From: Pseudomonas sp. MM223
Lineage (GTDB): Bacteria; Pseudomonadota; Gammaproteobacteria; Pseudomonadales; Pseudomonadaceae
Reading direction: 5' to 3'
DNA length: 64,000 nt
Assembly (NCBI GenBank): GCA_947090765.1
Contig: OX352322.1
Span: 3,083,501 to 3,147,500, forward strand
Numbering within the stretch: position 1 is the first letter of the stretch; every line of letters begins with the position of its first letter. Shown here in pieces: positions 63,440 through 64,000 of the stretch. A model generated the notes under the pieces. It did not search any database. It was not told the DNA's origin and worked only from the letters and a program-made list of their open reading frames with translations. The translations under genes were made by a program, and so were the position numbers.

Positions 63440-63570
63440 GCCGGGGAAACGTTTGGAAACCTGACGTAGAGACGGATCCTACACGCATTTAGGAAGCCCC
63501 AGACTCCTTGGAGAATTGATTCCCCGATAGTGTTCCTGTCTTCAGTTTGTTGGAAGACAAGGAACTCTTC
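63440..63570 (+). promoter_or_regulatory. Leader of the T6SS gene with many GGA motifs, possible RsmA/CsrA target
   Basis: Seven GGA triplets occur between 63445 and 63563, several in small dyads: GTTT-GG-AAAC (63451-63460), CTCC-TT-GGAG (63505-63514 region) and GTCTTC-N9-GAAGAC (63538-63558). The last triplet lies in the AAGGA ribosome-binding site. GGA in loops and in the ribosome-binding site is the recognition pattern of RsmA/CsrA repressors. Confidence 0.3.
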
Positions 63571-64000
63571 ATGCCCGGCCCATCCGATCTGCCTCCGGTA
63601 AAACCCGAGGGCGCTGCCGATGCCCATGACGTATCAGAACGCAGCGTCTATGCGATGCTCGAAGTGCCCGAGGGTACTGATTCACCCTATCCGCTCGACC
63701 AGGGCCAGCGTGCAGATGCCCCGGACTTCGAAGGCTACCCGGCCGACCCGGAATTCCAGCTACGCGGTGGCTTCGAAAACCTGATGCTCGACGCGGCAAG
63801 CCCGCTGTTCGGCCTGGTCATTCGCCTGCGTACGCTGGATGACCTGCCCAACATCGCTTACGTGCACAAAACCGTGCAGAACCAGGTCAGCAACATCCGC
63901 GAAGAAATCCAGCAGCACGGCTACCCCATCGCGCAGCAGGAAGTCTATTCCTACGCCCTGTGCCTGTACCTGGACGAAGCCGTGATGAGCCGCCCCTGGG
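63571..64000 (+). CDS. tssL: Type VI secretion protein TssL/IcmH (DotU family), N-terminal part
   Basis: ATG 63571 has AAGGA seven bases upstream. The frame runs off the window after 143 codons. The residues LRGGFENLMLDAASPLFGLVIRLRTL and QQHGYPIAQQEVYSYALCLYLDEAVMSRPWG are the DotU cytoplasmic domain; YALC-x-LDEA-x-PWG is its signature. A 70-residue Pro/Asp-rich N-terminal extension precedes it. TssL anchors the T6SS trans-envelope complex at the inner membrane. The remaining T6SS genes should lie to the right of the window. Confidence 0.88.
   Translation, partial: MPGPSDLPPVKPEGAADAHDVSERSVYAMLEVPEGTDSPYPLDQGQRADAPDFEGYPADPEFQLRGGFENLMLDAASPLFGLVIRLRTLDDLPNIAYVHKTVQNQVSNIREEIQQHGYPIAQQEVYSYALCLYLDEAVMSRPW

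Overview
The window looks like a chromosomal segment of a Pseudomonas putida-group bacterium. The DNA is GC-rich. The gene order lpxH-ppiB-glnS-cysS, a two-component pair, csiR/csiD/lhgO/gabP, a RIO kinase, hemB, a ProP-type porter, a YoaK-type protein, riboflavin synthase, treS, a LysR gene and pxpABC matches what I recall for P. putida KT2440. Typical P. putida REP inverted repeats separate many transcription units. I see no rRNA, tRNA, CRISPR array, transposase or prophage.

Layout. 1-3.5 kb: end of a GT61/DUF563 glycosyltransferase, an AraC regulator whose 3' end runs into the antisense of a truncated lysE, and a TerC-CBS membrane protein preceded by a short overlapping leader ORF. 3.4-9 kb: RarD-type exporter, CSS-EAL c-di-GMP phosphodiesterase, hpd (tyrosine catabolism), an orphan CSS sensor lacking EAL, and a DJ-1/PfpI protein. 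9-14 kb: two hybrid histidine kinases arranged tail to tail (the first frameshifted) and a TPR/HEAT lipoprotein-like membrane protein. 14-21 kb: xthA, a GNAT protein, tamA-tamB. 21-24.4 kb: a small cassette of unknown function (a Mor-family regulator with two DUF2589 paralogues), a secreted protein, a small membrane protein and a Fur-like winged-helix protein. 24.5-33.8 kb: pvdQ (frameshifted), lpxH-ppiB, glnS-cysS and a two-component system. 33.9-39.7 kb: glutarate/L-2-hydroxyglutarate module (csiR, csiD, lhgO, gabP) and a RIO kinase. 39.9-47.1 kb: a self-contained catabolic island with a TetR regulator, a DgcA/StcD-like flavoprotein demethylase, a DddP-like M24 metalloenzyme and a four-gene amino-acid-type ABC transporter. 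47.2-54.2 kb: a zinc-type hemB, an MFS porter with a PuuB-like FAD oxidase, ProP-type porter, YoaK protein and ribE (frameshifted). 54.3-64 kb: an autotransporter, trehalose synthase, LysR with pxpABC (5-oxoproline hydrolysis), and the start of a type VI secretion gene (tssL).

The most interesting region is the 40-47 kb island. Its M24 protein keeps every metal ligand and the catalytic Asp I recall for DMSP lyase DddP, yet it sits beside an N-demethylase-like flavoprotein and an amino-acid-type importer. That suggests uptake and breakdown of a sulfonium or N-methylated betaine-like compound. Second are the Mor/DUF2589 cassette and the TAATG-coupled leader peptide in front of terC.

Caution: four genes (hybrid kinase, tamB, pvdQ, ribE) each carry one single-base indel, two of them in G6 runs. 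Sequencing or assembly error is as likely as real mutation.
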